Below, one piece after another: positions 23,521-31,605 of a DNA stretch of 64,000 nt (positions are counted from its first letter, which is position 1; each line of letters opens with the position of its first letter). Location: assembly GCA_963849885.1 (NCBI GenBank), contig CAWKIV010000009.1, positions 1 through 64,000 on the forward strand, given 5' to 3'. The position numbers and the translations under genes were made by a program. The notes under the pieces are model-generated. The model was not told the DNA's origin and ran no database searches. It saw only the letters and a program-made list of their open reading frames with translations. The stretch comes from CADCTP01 sp963849885. Lineage in GTDB: Bacteria; Actinomycetota; Actinomycetes; Mycobacteriales; CADCTP01.

Positions 23521-25218
23521 TTGGCGCAGTCGGTCCGCCAGACCAGGCACGTGTTCGTCACCGGGGGCGTCGCCTCCTCGCTGGGCAAGGGGCTGACCGC
23601 AAGCAGCCTCGGCAGCCTGCTCAAGGCGCGCGGCCTGCGGGTGACCATGCAGAAGCTCGACCCGTACCTCAACGTCGACCCCGGGACGATGAACCCGTTC
23701 CAGCACGGCGAGGTCTTCGTGACCGAGGACGGCGGGGAGACCGACCTCGACGTCGGTCACTACGAGCGATTCCTCGACACCTCGCTGAAGTCGTCGGCGA
23801 ACGTCACCACCGGCCAGGTCTACTCCGCGGTGATCGCGAAGGAGCGGCGCGGGGAATACCTGGGCGACACGGTCCAGGTGATCCCGCACATCACCAACGA
23901 GATCAAGGACCGGATCCGGGCCGCGGCGCTCGGCGACGACCCGCCGGACGTGGTGATCACCGAGGTCGGCGGGACCGTCGGCGACATCGAGTCGCTGCCG
24001 TTCCTGGAGGCGGCCCGGCAGGTCCGGCACGACGTCGGCCGGGACAACTGCTTCTTCCTGCACGTCTCCCTGGTTCCTTACCTGGCGCCGAGCGGGGAGC
24101 TGAAGACCAAGCCGACCCAGCACTCGGTGGCCGCGCTGCGCTCCATCGGCATCCAGCCGGACGCGGTGGTCTGCCGGTCGGACCGGGAGCTGCCGGCCGG
24201 GCTGAAGCGGAAGATCTCGCTGATGTGCGACGTGGACACCGAGGCGGTGGTGTCGGCGGCGGACGCACCGTCCATCTACGACATCCCGAAGGTGCTGCAC
24301 ACCGAGGGCCTGGACGCGTACGTGGTGCGCCGGCTCGGGCTGCCGTTCCGGGACGTCGACTGGACCGTGTGGGGTGACCTGCTGGACCGGGTGCACCGTC
24401 CTGAGCAGACGGTCACGGTCGCGCTGGTGGGCAAGTACGTCGACCTGCCGGACGCCTACCTGTCGGTGACCGAGGCGCTGCGGGCCGGCGGCTTCGCGCA
24501 CAGCGCCCGGGTGGAGATCCGCTGGGTGCCCTCCGACGACTGCCGCACCCCGGCCGGCGCGGCCACCGCGCTGTCCGGAGTGGACGGTGTGCTGGTGCCC
24601 GGCGGCTTCGGGGTGCGGGGGATCGAGGGCAAGCTCGGCGCCATCCGGTACGCCCGGGAGCGCGGCATCCCGGCCCTCGGCCTCTGCCTCGGCCTGCAGT
24701 GCATGGTGATCGAGACGGCCCGGTCGCTGGCCGGGCTGGCCGACGCGAACTCGACCGAGTTCGACCCGGACACCCCGCACCCGGTGATCGCCACCATGGC
24801 CGACCAGGTCGACGTCGTCGCCGGGGAGCGGGACATGGGCGGCACCATGCGGCTCGGCGCGTACCCGGAGGTGCTGGTCGACGGCTCGCTGGTGGCCGAG
24901 GCGTACGGGGCGACCGAGGTGTCGGCCCGGCACCGGCACCGGTACGAGGTGAACAACGACTACCGGGCCCGGCTGGAGGAGGCCGGGCTGGTCGTCTCCG
25001 GGACCTCGCCGGACGGGCGGCTGGTCGAGTACGTCGAGCTGCCGCGGTCGCTGCACCCGTTCTTCGTCGGCACCCAGGCGCACCCGGAGTTCACCTCCCG
25101 GCCGACCCGGCCGCAGCCGCTGTTCCGGGCGTTCGTCCGGGCCGCGCTGGACTACTCCGCGGCCGAGCGGCTGCCGGTGGAGCTGCCGGTGCGGCACGCC
25201 GCGGGCGTGCTCGCGTGA
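23521..25218 (+). CDS. pyrG: CTP synthase
   Basis: 565 residues, making CTP from UTP and glutamine. The synthetase domain begins HVFVTGGVASSLGKGLTASS, with GTMNPFQHGEVFVTEDGGE. The glutaminase domain has PGGFGVRGIEGK, the nucleophile in LCLGLQCMVIE and QAHPEFTSRP. The likely start is TTG 23521 with GGGAG seven bases upstream; the open frame extends to 23380 but that part overlaps steB. The stop overlaps the NUDIX gene. Confidence 0.96.
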   Translation: MAQSVRQTRHVFVTGGVASSLGKGLTASSLGSLLKARGLRVTMQKLDPYLNVDPGTMNPFQHGEVFVTEDGGETDLDVGHYERFLDTSLKSSANVTTGQVYSAVIAKERRGEYLGDTVQVIPHITNEIKDRIRAAALGDDPPDVVITEVGGTVGDIESLPFLEAARQVRHDVGRDNCFFLHVSLVPYLAPSGELKTKPTQHSVAALRSIGIQPDAVVCRSDRELPAGLKRKISLMCDVDTEAVVSAADAPSIYDIPKVLHTEGLDAYVVRRLGLPFRDVDWTVWGDLLDRVHRPEQTVTVALVGKYVDLPDAYLSVTEALRAGGFAHSARVEIRWVPSDDCRTPAGAATALSGVDGVLVPGGFGVRGIEGKLGAIRYARERGIPALGLCLGLQCMVIETARSLAGLADANSTEFDPDTPHPVIATMADQVDVVAGERDMGGTMRLGAYPEVLVDGSLVAEAYGATEVSARHRHRYEVNNDYRARLEEAGLVVSGTSPDGRLVEYVELPRSLHPFFVGTQAHPEFTSRPTRPQPLFRAFVRAALDYSAAERLPVELPVRHAAGVLA

Positions 25219-25826
25219 CCGACTTCTCCGTCGCCTCCTCCGAGACCGTCTACTCCGGACGGATCATGGCGCTGCGGGTGGACGAGGTGCGGATGCCCGG
25301 CGGCGACACCGCCACCCGGCAGGTGGTGGAGCACCCCGGCGCGGTCGCGGTGCTCGCGCTCGACTCCGCGGACCGGGTGGTGCTGATCCGGCAGTACCGG
25401 CACCCGGTGCGGGCGTGGCTGGTCGAGCTGCCGGCCGGGCTGCTCGACGTGCCGGGGGAGCCGCCGCTGCGCAGCGCCGCCCGGGAGCTGCACGAGGAGG
25501 CCGGGCTGGCCGCGGCGCGCTGGCACACGCTGGTCGACCTGCGGCCGTCGCCCGGGCTGAGCGACGAGGCGATCCGGGTCTACCTGGCCCGCGACCTGAC
25601 CGACGTGGCCGACGCCGACCGGCACGTCGGCACCGAGGAGGAGACCGACCTCGGCGTCCACCGGATGCCGCTGGACGCGGCGGTCGCGGCCGTGCTCGCC
25701 GGTGACATCGAGAACTCGGCCGCCGTCGCCGGGCTGCTCGCGGCCGCGTACGCGCGGGACCGCGACTGGGCGCCGCTGCGCCCGGCCGACGCGCCCTGGG
25801 CCGCCGACCCCACCCACCGCGCCTGA
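25215..25826 (+). CDS. NUDIX hydrolase, ADP-ribose pyrophosphatase type
   Basis: 203 residues from GTG 25215, overlapping the pyrG stop. The NUDIX box runs from LLDVPGEPPLRSAARELHEEAGL, with the catalytic REL-EEAG pattern (RELHEEAG) intact. FYxG-like context (ETVYSGRIMALRVDEV) and LIRQYRHPV are typical of ADP-ribose pyrophosphatases. Its position after pyrG is conserved in actinobacteria. Exact substrate unproven. Confidence 0.92.
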   Translation: MTDFSVASSETVYSGRIMALRVDEVRMPGGDTATRQVVEHPGAVAVLALDSADRVVLIRQYRHPVRAWLVELPAGLLDVPGEPPLRSAARELHEEAGLAAARWHTLVDLRPSPGLSDEAIRVYLARDLTDVADADRHVGTEEETDLGVHRMPLDAAVAAVLAGDIENSAAVAGLLAAAYARDRDWAPLRPADAPWAADPTHRA

Positions 25827-25836
25827 CCCTGGCCAC

Positions 25837-25986
25837 CCGTCCGCTGACCAGATCCGGCCGCGACTGAGCACTTGCCGCCCGTCCATTGGGCAGATCCGGC
25901 CGCGACTGAGCACTCCCGCGGGTGACTGAGCAGCTATTGCTGCTCAGTCGGGGGTGGGACTGGTCAGTCGGGGTGGGACTGGTCAG
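25837..25986. repeat. Intergenic repeat cassette B with perfect hairpin
   Basis: Two direct 42-base units share CAGATCCGGCCGCGACTGAG (25849 and 25891). They are followed by a perfect 11-bp stem GACTGAGCAGC/GCTGCTCAGTC with a TATT loop (25924-25949), then inverted GACTGGTCA copies 20 bases apart (25958 and 25978). Like cassette A, it lies between convergent genes, and it just reaches the ArsR gene stop. Confidence 0.75.
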
Positions 25987-26303
25987 GTGGTGGGGTCTTC
26001 GGCGAGGGCGCGGATGCGGTCGAGGCGCTCGTCCCACTCGCGGGCCAGGCCGGCCAGCCAGTCGGCGGTGCTGGCCAGCGGCGCCGGCTCCGGCTGGTAG
26101 CGCGCCTCCCGCCCGACCCGCCGGCAGTGCACGAGCCCGGCCCGCTCCAGCACGGACAGGTGCTTGCCCACCGCCTGCCGGGTGACCGGCAGCCGGCGGG
26201 CCAGCACCGTCGCGGTGGTCGCGCCGTCCCGGACCAGCGACTCCAGCACCGAGCGCCGCGTCGGGTCGGCCAGCGCGGCCAGCACGCCATCCACTGTGGA
26301 CAT
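25983..26303 (-). CDS. ArsR-family transcriptional regulator
   Basis: 106-residue winged-helix repressor: VLAALADPTRRSVLESL, TATVLARRLPVTRQAVGKHL as the recognition helix, and VLERAGLVHCRRVGREARY as the wing. No metal-binding ELCVCDL-type motif is present, so it is not a classical metal sensor. It starts at ATG 26303, overlapping the stop of the SRPBCC gene by one base. Such pairs are typical autoregulated units; the double inverted repeat upstream is its likely operator. Confidence 0.92.
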   Translation of the reverse strand: MSTVDGVLAALADPTRRSVLESLVRDGATTATVLARRLPVTRQAVGKHLSVLERAGLVHCRRVGREARYQPEPAPLASTADWLAGLAREWDERLDRIRALAEDPTT

Positions 26304-26719
26304 CACTCGGCCAGCAGCGCGACCAGGTCGGCGAGCTCGGCGTCCCAGCCCGCGCTGTTCTCCTTGTGGTGGGTCTCGTCGGCGAAGCCGGACTCGACCA
26401 GCCGCAGCCGGGTGCCGTCCCCGGCCGGCGCGAGGGTGAACTCGACCAGTGTGGACACCGCCTCCGCGCCGACCGGGACGCCGGCGTCGTGCATCCAGCG
26501 GAAGGCGAAGACCCGCGGCGGCTCCACCCGCTCGACCACGGCGTGGACGTCGCCCATGCCCTGGTCGGGCCAGCCGAAGACCGCGGCGCCGCCGGGGCGC
26601 AGGTCGATCTCCGCCTTCCCGCCGAACCAGCGCGCCACGTACGCCGGGTCGGTGATCACCTGCCAGACCCGCTCGATCGGTGCCCGCAGGTCGAGCTCGC
26701 GCTCGATCCGGTCGTCCAT
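26303..26719 (-). CDS. SRPBCC (AHSA1-like) domain protein
   Basis: 138 residues from ATG 26719 with GGAGGAGGA five bases upstream. One SRPBCC/START-like fold is visible: RELDLRAPIERVWQVITDP, ARWFGGKAEIDLRPGG, and the closing GTRLRLVESGF. Members bind small hydrophobic ligands or assist Hsp90-like partners, but none can be assigned. It is the first gene of a two-gene unit with the ArsR regulator. Confidence 0.9.
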   Translation of the reverse strand: MDDRIERELDLRAPIERVWQVITDPAYVARWFGGKAEIDLRPGGAAVFGWPDQGMGDVHAVVERVEPPRVFAFRWMHDAGVPVGAEAVSTLVEFTLAPAGDGTRLRLVESGFADETHHKENSAGWDAELADLVALLAE

Positions 26720-26742
26720 CGCCGTCCTCCTCCGTCGTGATG

Positions 26743-26760
26743 TGCAACCACACAGTTGCA
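26743..26760 (-). promoter_or_regulatory. ArsR operator, proximal
   Basis: A perfect inverted repeat TGCAAC-N6-GTTGCA, 24 bases upstream of the SRPBCC start codon. Confidence 0.75.
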
Positions 26761-26775
26761 CGATTCGGAGAGACC

Positions 26776-26793
26776 TGCAACCGCCGGGTTGCG
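26776..26793 (-). promoter_or_regulatory. ArsR operator, distal
   Basis: TGCAAC-N6-GTTGCG, same spacing as the proximal site and 33 bases (about three helical turns) from it. On the minus strand TTGCAG-N17-AACTGT places a weak -35 in this site and a -10 in the proximal one, so binding would block the promoter. Confidence 0.72.
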
Positions 26794-26837
26794 CGTGTCG
26801 CAGCGCTGCCGGCTACTGCCGGCTCGGCTCCGGCACC

Positions 26838-26843
26838 TAGACT
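26838..26843 (+). promoter_or_regulatory. Candidate -10 of ald
   Basis: TAGACT about 68 bases upstream of ald; no clear -35 is visible, so support is limited to the hexamer and position. Confidence 0.35.
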
Positions 26844-26911
26844 TCGGCGACCAGCGGGCACGAGGTGGCAACGACGCCGCCGCGCCCGCGCGGCAGGAGG
26901 GAGCGGGAAGG

Positions 26912-28039
26912 GTGAGGGTCGGCATCCCGCGCGAGCTGAAGGACCACGAATACCGGGTGGCGATCACCCCGGCCGGCGTCAACGAGCTGGTTCGGGCGGG
27001 TCACCGCGTCTACGTAGAGAAGGAGGCCGGGGTCGGCTCGTCGATCCCGGACGACGACTTCGTCGCCGCCGGCGCGGAGATCCTGGCCGACCCGGACGAC
27101 GTCTGGGACGTCGACCTGGTGCTCAAGGTCAAGGAGCCGATCGCCGAGGAGTACGGGCGGATGCGGTCCGGCCGGACCCTGTTCACCTACCTGCACCTGG
27201 CCGCGTCGCGGGAGTGCACCGAGGCGCTGCTGAAGTCCGGCATCGACGCGGTCGCGTACGAGACCGTGCAGACCGCGGACGGGGCGCTGCCGCTGCTGGC
27301 GCCGATGTCCGAAGTGGCCGGTCGGATGGCGCCGCAGGTCGGCGCGCACACGCTGGAGCGGGCCCAGGGCGGCCGGGGCGTGCTGATGGGCGGCGTGTCG
27401 GGGGTGTACGCGGCGAAGGTCGTCGTCCTCGGCGCCGGCGTCTCGGGGATGAACGCGGCCGCGATAGCGCTCGGCATGCAGGCCGAGGTGCTGCTGCTGG
27501 ACCGCAACATCGACAAGCTGCGGGCCGCGGACAAGATCTACCAGGGCCACCTGCAGACGGTCGCGTCGAACGCGTACGAGATCGAGCGGGCCTGCCTGGA
27601 CGCGGACATGGTGATCGGCGCGGTGCTGGTGCCCGGGGCGAAGGCGCCGGTGCTGGTGCCGGACGAGCTGGTCGGCAAGATGAAGGCGGGCTCGGTGCTC
27701 GTGGACATCTCGGTCGACCAGGGCGGCTGCTTCGAGTCGTCCCGGCCGACCACCCACTCCGACCCGACCTTCACGGTGGCCAGCTCGGTCTTCTACTGCG
27801 TGGCCAACATGCCCGGGGCGGTGCCGCACACGTCGACGTACGCGCTGACGAACGTGACGATGCCGTACGCGCTGGAGCTGGCGAACCGCGGGCTGCGCGA
27901 CGCGGTGCTGGCCGACCGCGCCCTGCTGCCGGGGGTGAACGTGGTCGGCGGCGCGGTGACCAACACGCCGGTGGCCGAGGCGCACGGGATGACCGCGGTG
28001 CCGGTGGAGCAGGCGCTCGGGCTGGACGGCGCGCGCTGA
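26912..28039 (+). CDS. ald: Alanine dehydrogenase
   Basis: 375 residues from GTG 26912. Interconverts alanine and pyruvate using NAD. The N-terminus VGIPRELKDHEYRVAITPAG, the pyruvate-binding region TYLHLAA, and the Rossmann motif VVVLGAGVSGMNAAAIALG with LGMQAEVLLLDRN are all present. AGGAGGGAG and GGGAAG lie just upstream. It is divergent from the ArsR unit. Ald is often induced by alanine or low oxygen in other actinobacteria; no such site is recognised here. Confidence 0.96.
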   Translation: MRVGIPRELKDHEYRVAITPAGVNELVRAGHRVYVEKEAGVGSSIPDDDFVAAGAEILADPDDVWDVDLVLKVKEPIAEEYGRMRSGRTLFTYLHLAASRECTEALLKSGIDAVAYETVQTADGALPLLAPMSEVAGRMAPQVGAHTLERAQGGRGVLMGGVSGVYAAKVVVLGAGVSGMNAAAIALGMQAEVLLLDRNIDKLRAADKIYQGHLQTVASNAYEIERACLDADMVIGAVLVPGAKAPVLVPDELVGKMKAGSVLVDISVDQGGCFESSRPTTHSDPTFTVASSVFYCVANMPGAVPHTSTYALTNVTMPYALELANRGLRDAVLADRALLPGVNVVGGAVTNTPVAEAHGMTAVPVEQALGLDGAR

Positions 28040-28050
28040 CCCAGACGCCG

Positions 28051-29022
28051 GTGCGGCACCGGCCGGCCGAGGGGGAGCCCGGCCGGTCCGGCCGGCGCTC
28101 GCCCGACGACCCGGCCACCGTGGTCGGCGACTTCCTCGCGCATCTCGCGGTCGAGCGGGGGGTGGCGGCGAACACGCTGGCCGCGTACGGGCGGGATCTC
28201 CGCCGGTACGTGGCGCACCTGGCGGCGCTCGGCGTGCCGGCGCTCGGGGCGGTGTCCGAGCCGGTGGTGTCCGGCTTCCTCGCCGCGCTGCGGGAGGGCG
28301 ACGACGAGCACCCGCCGCTGTCGGCGTCGTCGGCGGCGCGGGCGCTGGTCGCGGTGCGCGGGCTGCACCGGTTCGCGGCCCGGGACGGGATCGTGGCCGC
28401 CGACGTCGCCCGCGCGGTGCGGCCGCCGGCCCCGCCGCGCCGGCTGCCCAAGGCGATCTCGGTGGACGACGTGGAGCGGCTGCTCGAGGCGGCCGGCTTC
28501 GACGGGACGCCGCTCGCCTTGCGGGACCGGGCCCTGCTCGAAGTGCTGTACGGGACCGGCGCGCGGATCTCCGAGGCGGTCGGGCTGGCCGTGGACGACC
28601 TGGACCGGGTGTCCTCGGCGGTGGTGCTGCGGGGAAAGGGCGGCAAGGAGCGGGTCGTCCCGGTGGGGTCGTACGCGCTGCGCGCGGTGGACGACTACCT
28701 GGTCCGGTCCCGCCCGGTGCTGGCCGCGGCCGGGCGGGGCACGCCGCGGCTGTTCCTCAACGCGCGCGGCGGCCCGCTGTCCCGGCAGAGCGCGTGGACG
28801 ATCCTGCGGGTCGCGGCCGACCGGGCCGGGCTGGCGGCGACGCTGTCGCCGCACACGCTGCGTCACTCGTACGCGACCCACCTGCTCGACGGGGGAGCGG
28901 ACGTGCGGGTGGTGCAGGAGCTGCTCGGGCACGCGTCGGTGACCACCACGCAGGTCTACACGCTGGTGACGGTGGACCGGCTGCGCGAGGTCTACGCGAC
29001 CGCGCATCCCCGGGCGCGCTGA
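28051..29022 (+). CDS. xerD: Tyrosine recombinase XerD
   Basis: About 323 residues. The N-terminal SAM-like core-binding domain (VVGDFLAHLAVERGVAANTL) precedes the catalytic domain with Arg in YGTGARISEAVGL, HTLRHSYATHLLDGG, LLGHASVTTTQVYT and the catalytic Tyr in that last motif. It resolves chromosome dimers at dif with XerC. The start is uncertain: GTG 28051, CTG 28036 (overlapping the ald stop) and GTG 28120 are in frame, and none has a clear ribosome site. Position beside parA and scpAB fits chromosome segregation. Confidence 0.93.
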   Translation: MRHRPAEGEPGRSGRRSPDDPATVVGDFLAHLAVERGVAANTLAAYGRDLRRYVAHLAALGVPALGAVSEPVVSGFLAALREGDDEHPPLSASSAARALVAVRGLHRFAARDGIVAADVARAVRPPAPPRRLPKAISVDDVERLLEAAGFDGTPLALRDRALLEVLYGTGARISEAVGLAVDDLDRVSSAVVLRGKGGKERVVPVGSYALRAVDDYLVRSRPVLAAAGRGTPRLFLNARGGPLSRQSAWTILRVAADRAGLAATLSPHTLRHSYATHLLDGGADVRVVQELLGHASVTTTQVYTLVTVDRLREVYATAHPRAR

Positions 29023-29254
29023 CCGCGCGCCGTCCGCAGGCGGCGCCGTCCGCCGCCGGCCCTCCCGCAGGCGGCGCCGTCCACAGGCCGGGGGCTTTCG
29101 TACACAGGCGATCCGCCCTGCGTCCACAGCCGTCCACAGGGGCGCGCCGGGTTGTCCCCAGCTTCGGCCGGGTCGCTTGTTTCGCCCCAGGGACCGCCAT
29201 ACAGTCGCCTCGCCGTCGGCGTGATGGCTAGGCGTCAGAGAGGCCAACGGACTG
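29023..29254. other. Spacer between xerD and parA
   Basis: 232 bases with two copies of CGCAGGCGGCGCCGTCC (about 29036 and 29073) and no ORF. TACAGT at about 29200 and TAGGCG near 29229 are possible -10 elements for parA. No parS-like GTTTCACGTGAAAC was found. Confidence 0.4.
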
Positions 29255-30208
29255 ATGGGCAAGTCGACAATGGGCCACGGGGAGGACACCACTCTCCTGG
29301 CTGTCGACGACATGCGCGCCGCCGCCCGCCGGTCCCGCACCCAGGGAGACGCCGAGGAGCCGCGCCCCAGCGGCCGGGCCGTCGACCCCGCGGCGCAGCG
29401 GGCGGCCCGCGTCACCCCCGAGCCGCAGCCGCTCACCACGCACGGCCCGGCCCGGGTGGTCGCGCTGTGCAACCAGAAGGGCGGGGTCGGCAAGACCACC
29501 TCGACCATCAACCTCGGCGCCGCGCTCACCGAGTACGGCCGGCGGGTGCTGCTCGTCGACTTCGACCCGCAGGGCGCGCTGTCGGTCGGCCTCGGCGTGC
29601 AGCCGCACCAGCTGGACCGGACCATCTACGACGTGCTGATGGAGTCGTCGGTCACCCTCGACGACGTCCTGCTGAAGACGAACGTGCCGGGCATGGACCT
29701 GGTCCCCAGCAACATCGACCTGTCCGCGGCCGAGGTGCAGCTGGTCAACGAGGTCGCCCGGGAGCAGACGCTGGCCCGGGCACTCGCGCCGGCGCTGCCG
29801 GACTACGACCTGGTGCTGATCGACTGCCAGCCCTCGCTCGGGCTGCTCACGGTCAACGCGCTCACCGCCGCGGACGGCGTCATCATCCCGCTGGAGTGCG
29901 AGTTCTTCAGCCTGCGTGGCGTCGCGCTGCTCATCGACACCATCGAGAAGGTCCGCGAGCGGCTCAACCCGCGGCTGCACATCGAGGGGATCCTGGCGAC
30001 GATGTACGACTCACGTACGGTGCACGGGCGGGAGGTCTTCGCCCGCGTCGTCGAGGCCTTCGGGGACACCGTCTTCGACACGGTCATCACCCGGACCGTC
30101 CGCTTCCCGGAGACCACGGTCGCCGGCGAGCCGATCACCACATGGGCACCGAGCTCCAGCGGCGCCCAGCAGTATCGTGCCCTGGCCAAGGAGGTGCTCG
30201 CCCGATGA
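29255..30208 (+). CDS. ParA-family ATPase
   Basis: 317 residues. After a basic 65-residue N-terminal region comes the deviant Walker A LCNQKGGVGKTTSTINL, then LLVDFDPQGALSVGLG and LVLIDCQPSLGLLTVNAL. This is the second, non-oriC ParA homologue found next to scpA in actinobacteria (like mycobacterial Rv1708). It probably helps position DNA or a protein cargo. ATG 29255 is weakly supported by AGAGAGG upstream. The stop overlaps the following gene by four bases (ATGA). Confidence 0.92.
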   Translation: MGKSTMGHGEDTTLLAVDDMRAAARRSRTQGDAEEPRPSGRAVDPAAQRAARVTPEPQPLTTHGPARVVALCNQKGGVGKTTSTINLGAALTEYGRRVLLVDFDPQGALSVGLGVQPHQLDRTIYDVLMESSVTLDDVLLKTNVPGMDLVPSNIDLSAAEVQLVNEVAREQTLARALAPALPDYDLVLIDCQPSLGLLTVNALTAADGVIIPLECEFFSLRGVALLIDTIEKVRERLNPRLHIEGILATMYDSRTVHGREVFARVVEAFGDTVFDTVITRTVRFPETTVAGEPITTWAPSSSGAQQYRALAKEVLAR

Positions 30209-30786
30209 GCCGGCGTCCGAGCTTGCCCGGCGCCGCCGAGCTGTTCCGTTCCACGGGCGGCTCCGGCGAGGCGCCCGAGTCACCTCCCGCGACCTCACCC
30301 GCCGAGGGCCGCCGGTCGGCCGAGCGGCTGGCCCGGCTCGGCGCGCCCCGCGAGGAGCCGACCGAGCCCGAGCCGGAGCGGGCGGCGTCGGTGACGCCGC
30401 TGTCCGGAGCGGCGTACGCGGCGCCGGCGGAGCCGGGGTTCCACGGCCTGCGGCCGCCGCCCGCGCCGGCCGGCTTCGACGACGAGCTGGCCGACCCGGC
30501 GATCCGGCGGGCACCGGCGCGGATCCGGCAGACCCGCCGGCAGCCGCTGCGCGGCGCCGCCGACCGCCGGCCGAGCGGCCGGGAGAAGCACGACGAGAAG
30601 ATCACCGTCTACTGCTCGGCCGAGGAGCTCTTCGAGCTGGAGCGGGCCCGGCTCGCGCTGCGCGGCGACCACGGAATGGTCGTCGACCGGGGCCGGATCG
30701 TCCGCGAGGCGGTCGCGGTGGTGCTGGCCGACCTCGAGGCCAAGGGGGAGAGCTCGATCCTCGTCCGCCGGCTGCGCGAGTCGTAA
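30205..30786 (+). CDS. Conserved partner of ParA, disordered N-terminus and helical C-terminus
   Basis: 193 residues beginning ATG 30205 in an ATGA overlap. Residues 1-125 are Pro/Ala/Arg-rich. The last 65 residues (KITVYCSAEELFELERARLA, GMVVDRGRIVREAVAVVLAD) are well ordered and resemble a ribbon-helix-helix DNA-binding unit: a beta strand followed by two helices. Coupling to the ParA gene suggests a ParB-like or cargo-adaptor partner. The DNA-binding proposal is inference. Confidence 0.78.
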   Translation: MSRRPSLPGAAELFRSTGGSGEAPESPPATSPAEGRRSAERLARLGAPREEPTEPEPERAASVTPLSGAAYAAPAEPGFHGLRPPPAPAGFDDELADPAIRRAPARIRQTRRQPLRGAADRRPSGREKHDEKITVYCSAEELFELERARLALRGDHGMVVDRGRIVREAVAVVLADLEAKGESSILVRRLRES

Positions 30787-30939
30787 CGGTGGTGGGGGTG
30801 CTGATCCCGGTGCGCGTGCGGACCGGGCGGATCCGCCTCGTCCGGAGCACGGCGTGGGCGGTGCGCGCGCACGCCGCCGGGCTGGTCGGCGTCGCCGTCG
30901 CGAGTCCGCGGTCGGGCCCGGCCGGGCGGGTCCACTGAG

Positions 30940-31599
30940 ATGCTGCGCGCGCTCGGCACTCCGCTCGCCTTCCTCGGCCTGCTGCTCGGCTTCCTGCTGG
31001 CGGTGGTGATCCAGGCGTACGTCCAGGCCGCCACCGCCCGGGCGCTCGGCGACCGCCCGGCGTTCCGGCGGCTCGGCGGCATCCGGCGGGTGCTCGACCC
31101 CTTCGGTGCCGTCGCCGCCGCGCTCGGTGGCGTCGGCTGGGGCGTCACCCCCGACATCCCGCTGCGTTCCCGCGGGCGGCTCGCGCTCGCCCTGCTGTCC
31201 GGGCCGGCCGCGGTCGCCGTGACCGGCCTGCTCGCGCTGCTCGGGTACGCCCTCGTCGGCGGGCCGGCCGGCGCGCTGCCCGGCACCGGCCCCGGCACGG
31301 TGCTGCAGGGGATCGAGGGCGCCGCGGCGCCGGTCTTCTTCCTCGCGCTGGCGCTGGAGCTGCTCGGCATGGCCGCGCTCGCGCTGGTGCCGCTGCCGCC
31401 GCTGCCGGGCTGGCGGCTGCTCGAGCTGGCGTCCACCGGGTCGACCGGCTGGCAGCGCGCCCGCGAATATCTGGTCGAGAAGAACCTCGGCGTCCTCGCC
31501 CTGCTGATCCTGCTCATCCTGCCGCTCGGCGGCTCGACGCCCCTGCTGCTCGGCATCGTCGACACCGCCGTTGGTTCCTTCCTCGACCTGTTTGCTTAG
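30940..31599 (+). CDS. Site-2-protease-like (M50) membrane protein lacking catalytic residues
   Basis: 219 residues with about five membrane helices. The layout matches M50 proteases: a first helix carrying the metal motif, a VLDPFG segment near residue 51 (family HIDPFG), and a PLPPLDG-type loop. Here the HExxH position reads QAYVQ (residues 25-29) and the PLDG position reads PLPG (about 154-157), so all zinc ligands appear lost. It is probably a non-catalytic relative. The gene lies between the parA pair and scpA. Confidence 0.8.
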   Translation: MLRALGTPLAFLGLLLGFLLAVVIQAYVQAATARALGDRPAFRRLGGIRRVLDPFGAVAAALGGVGWGVTPDIPLRSRGRLALALLSGPAAVAVTGLLALLGYALVGGPAGALPGTGPGTVLQGIEGAAAPVFFLALALELLGMAALALVPLPPLPGWRLLELASTGSTGWQRAREYLVEKNLGVLALLILLILPLGGSTPLLLGIVDTAVGSFLDLFA

Positions 31600-31605
31600 C
31601 TCTTC

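Noticed and set aside
28051..29022. Tyrosine recombinase as a phage or integron integrase
   Set aside because: Position beside parA/scpA and the XerD-type motifs point to chromosomal XerD; no att sites or cargo are seen.
29023..29254. parS site near the parA homologue
   Set aside because: No GTTTCACGTGAAAC-like palindrome; this ParA is the scpA-linked type, not the oriC-linked one.
30789..30938. 49-codon ORF between the ParA partner and the M50-like gene
   Set aside because: It has tandem GTGs but no ribosome site or recognisable feature. The translation (VVGVLIPVRVRTGRIRLVRS) looks like spacer sequence.
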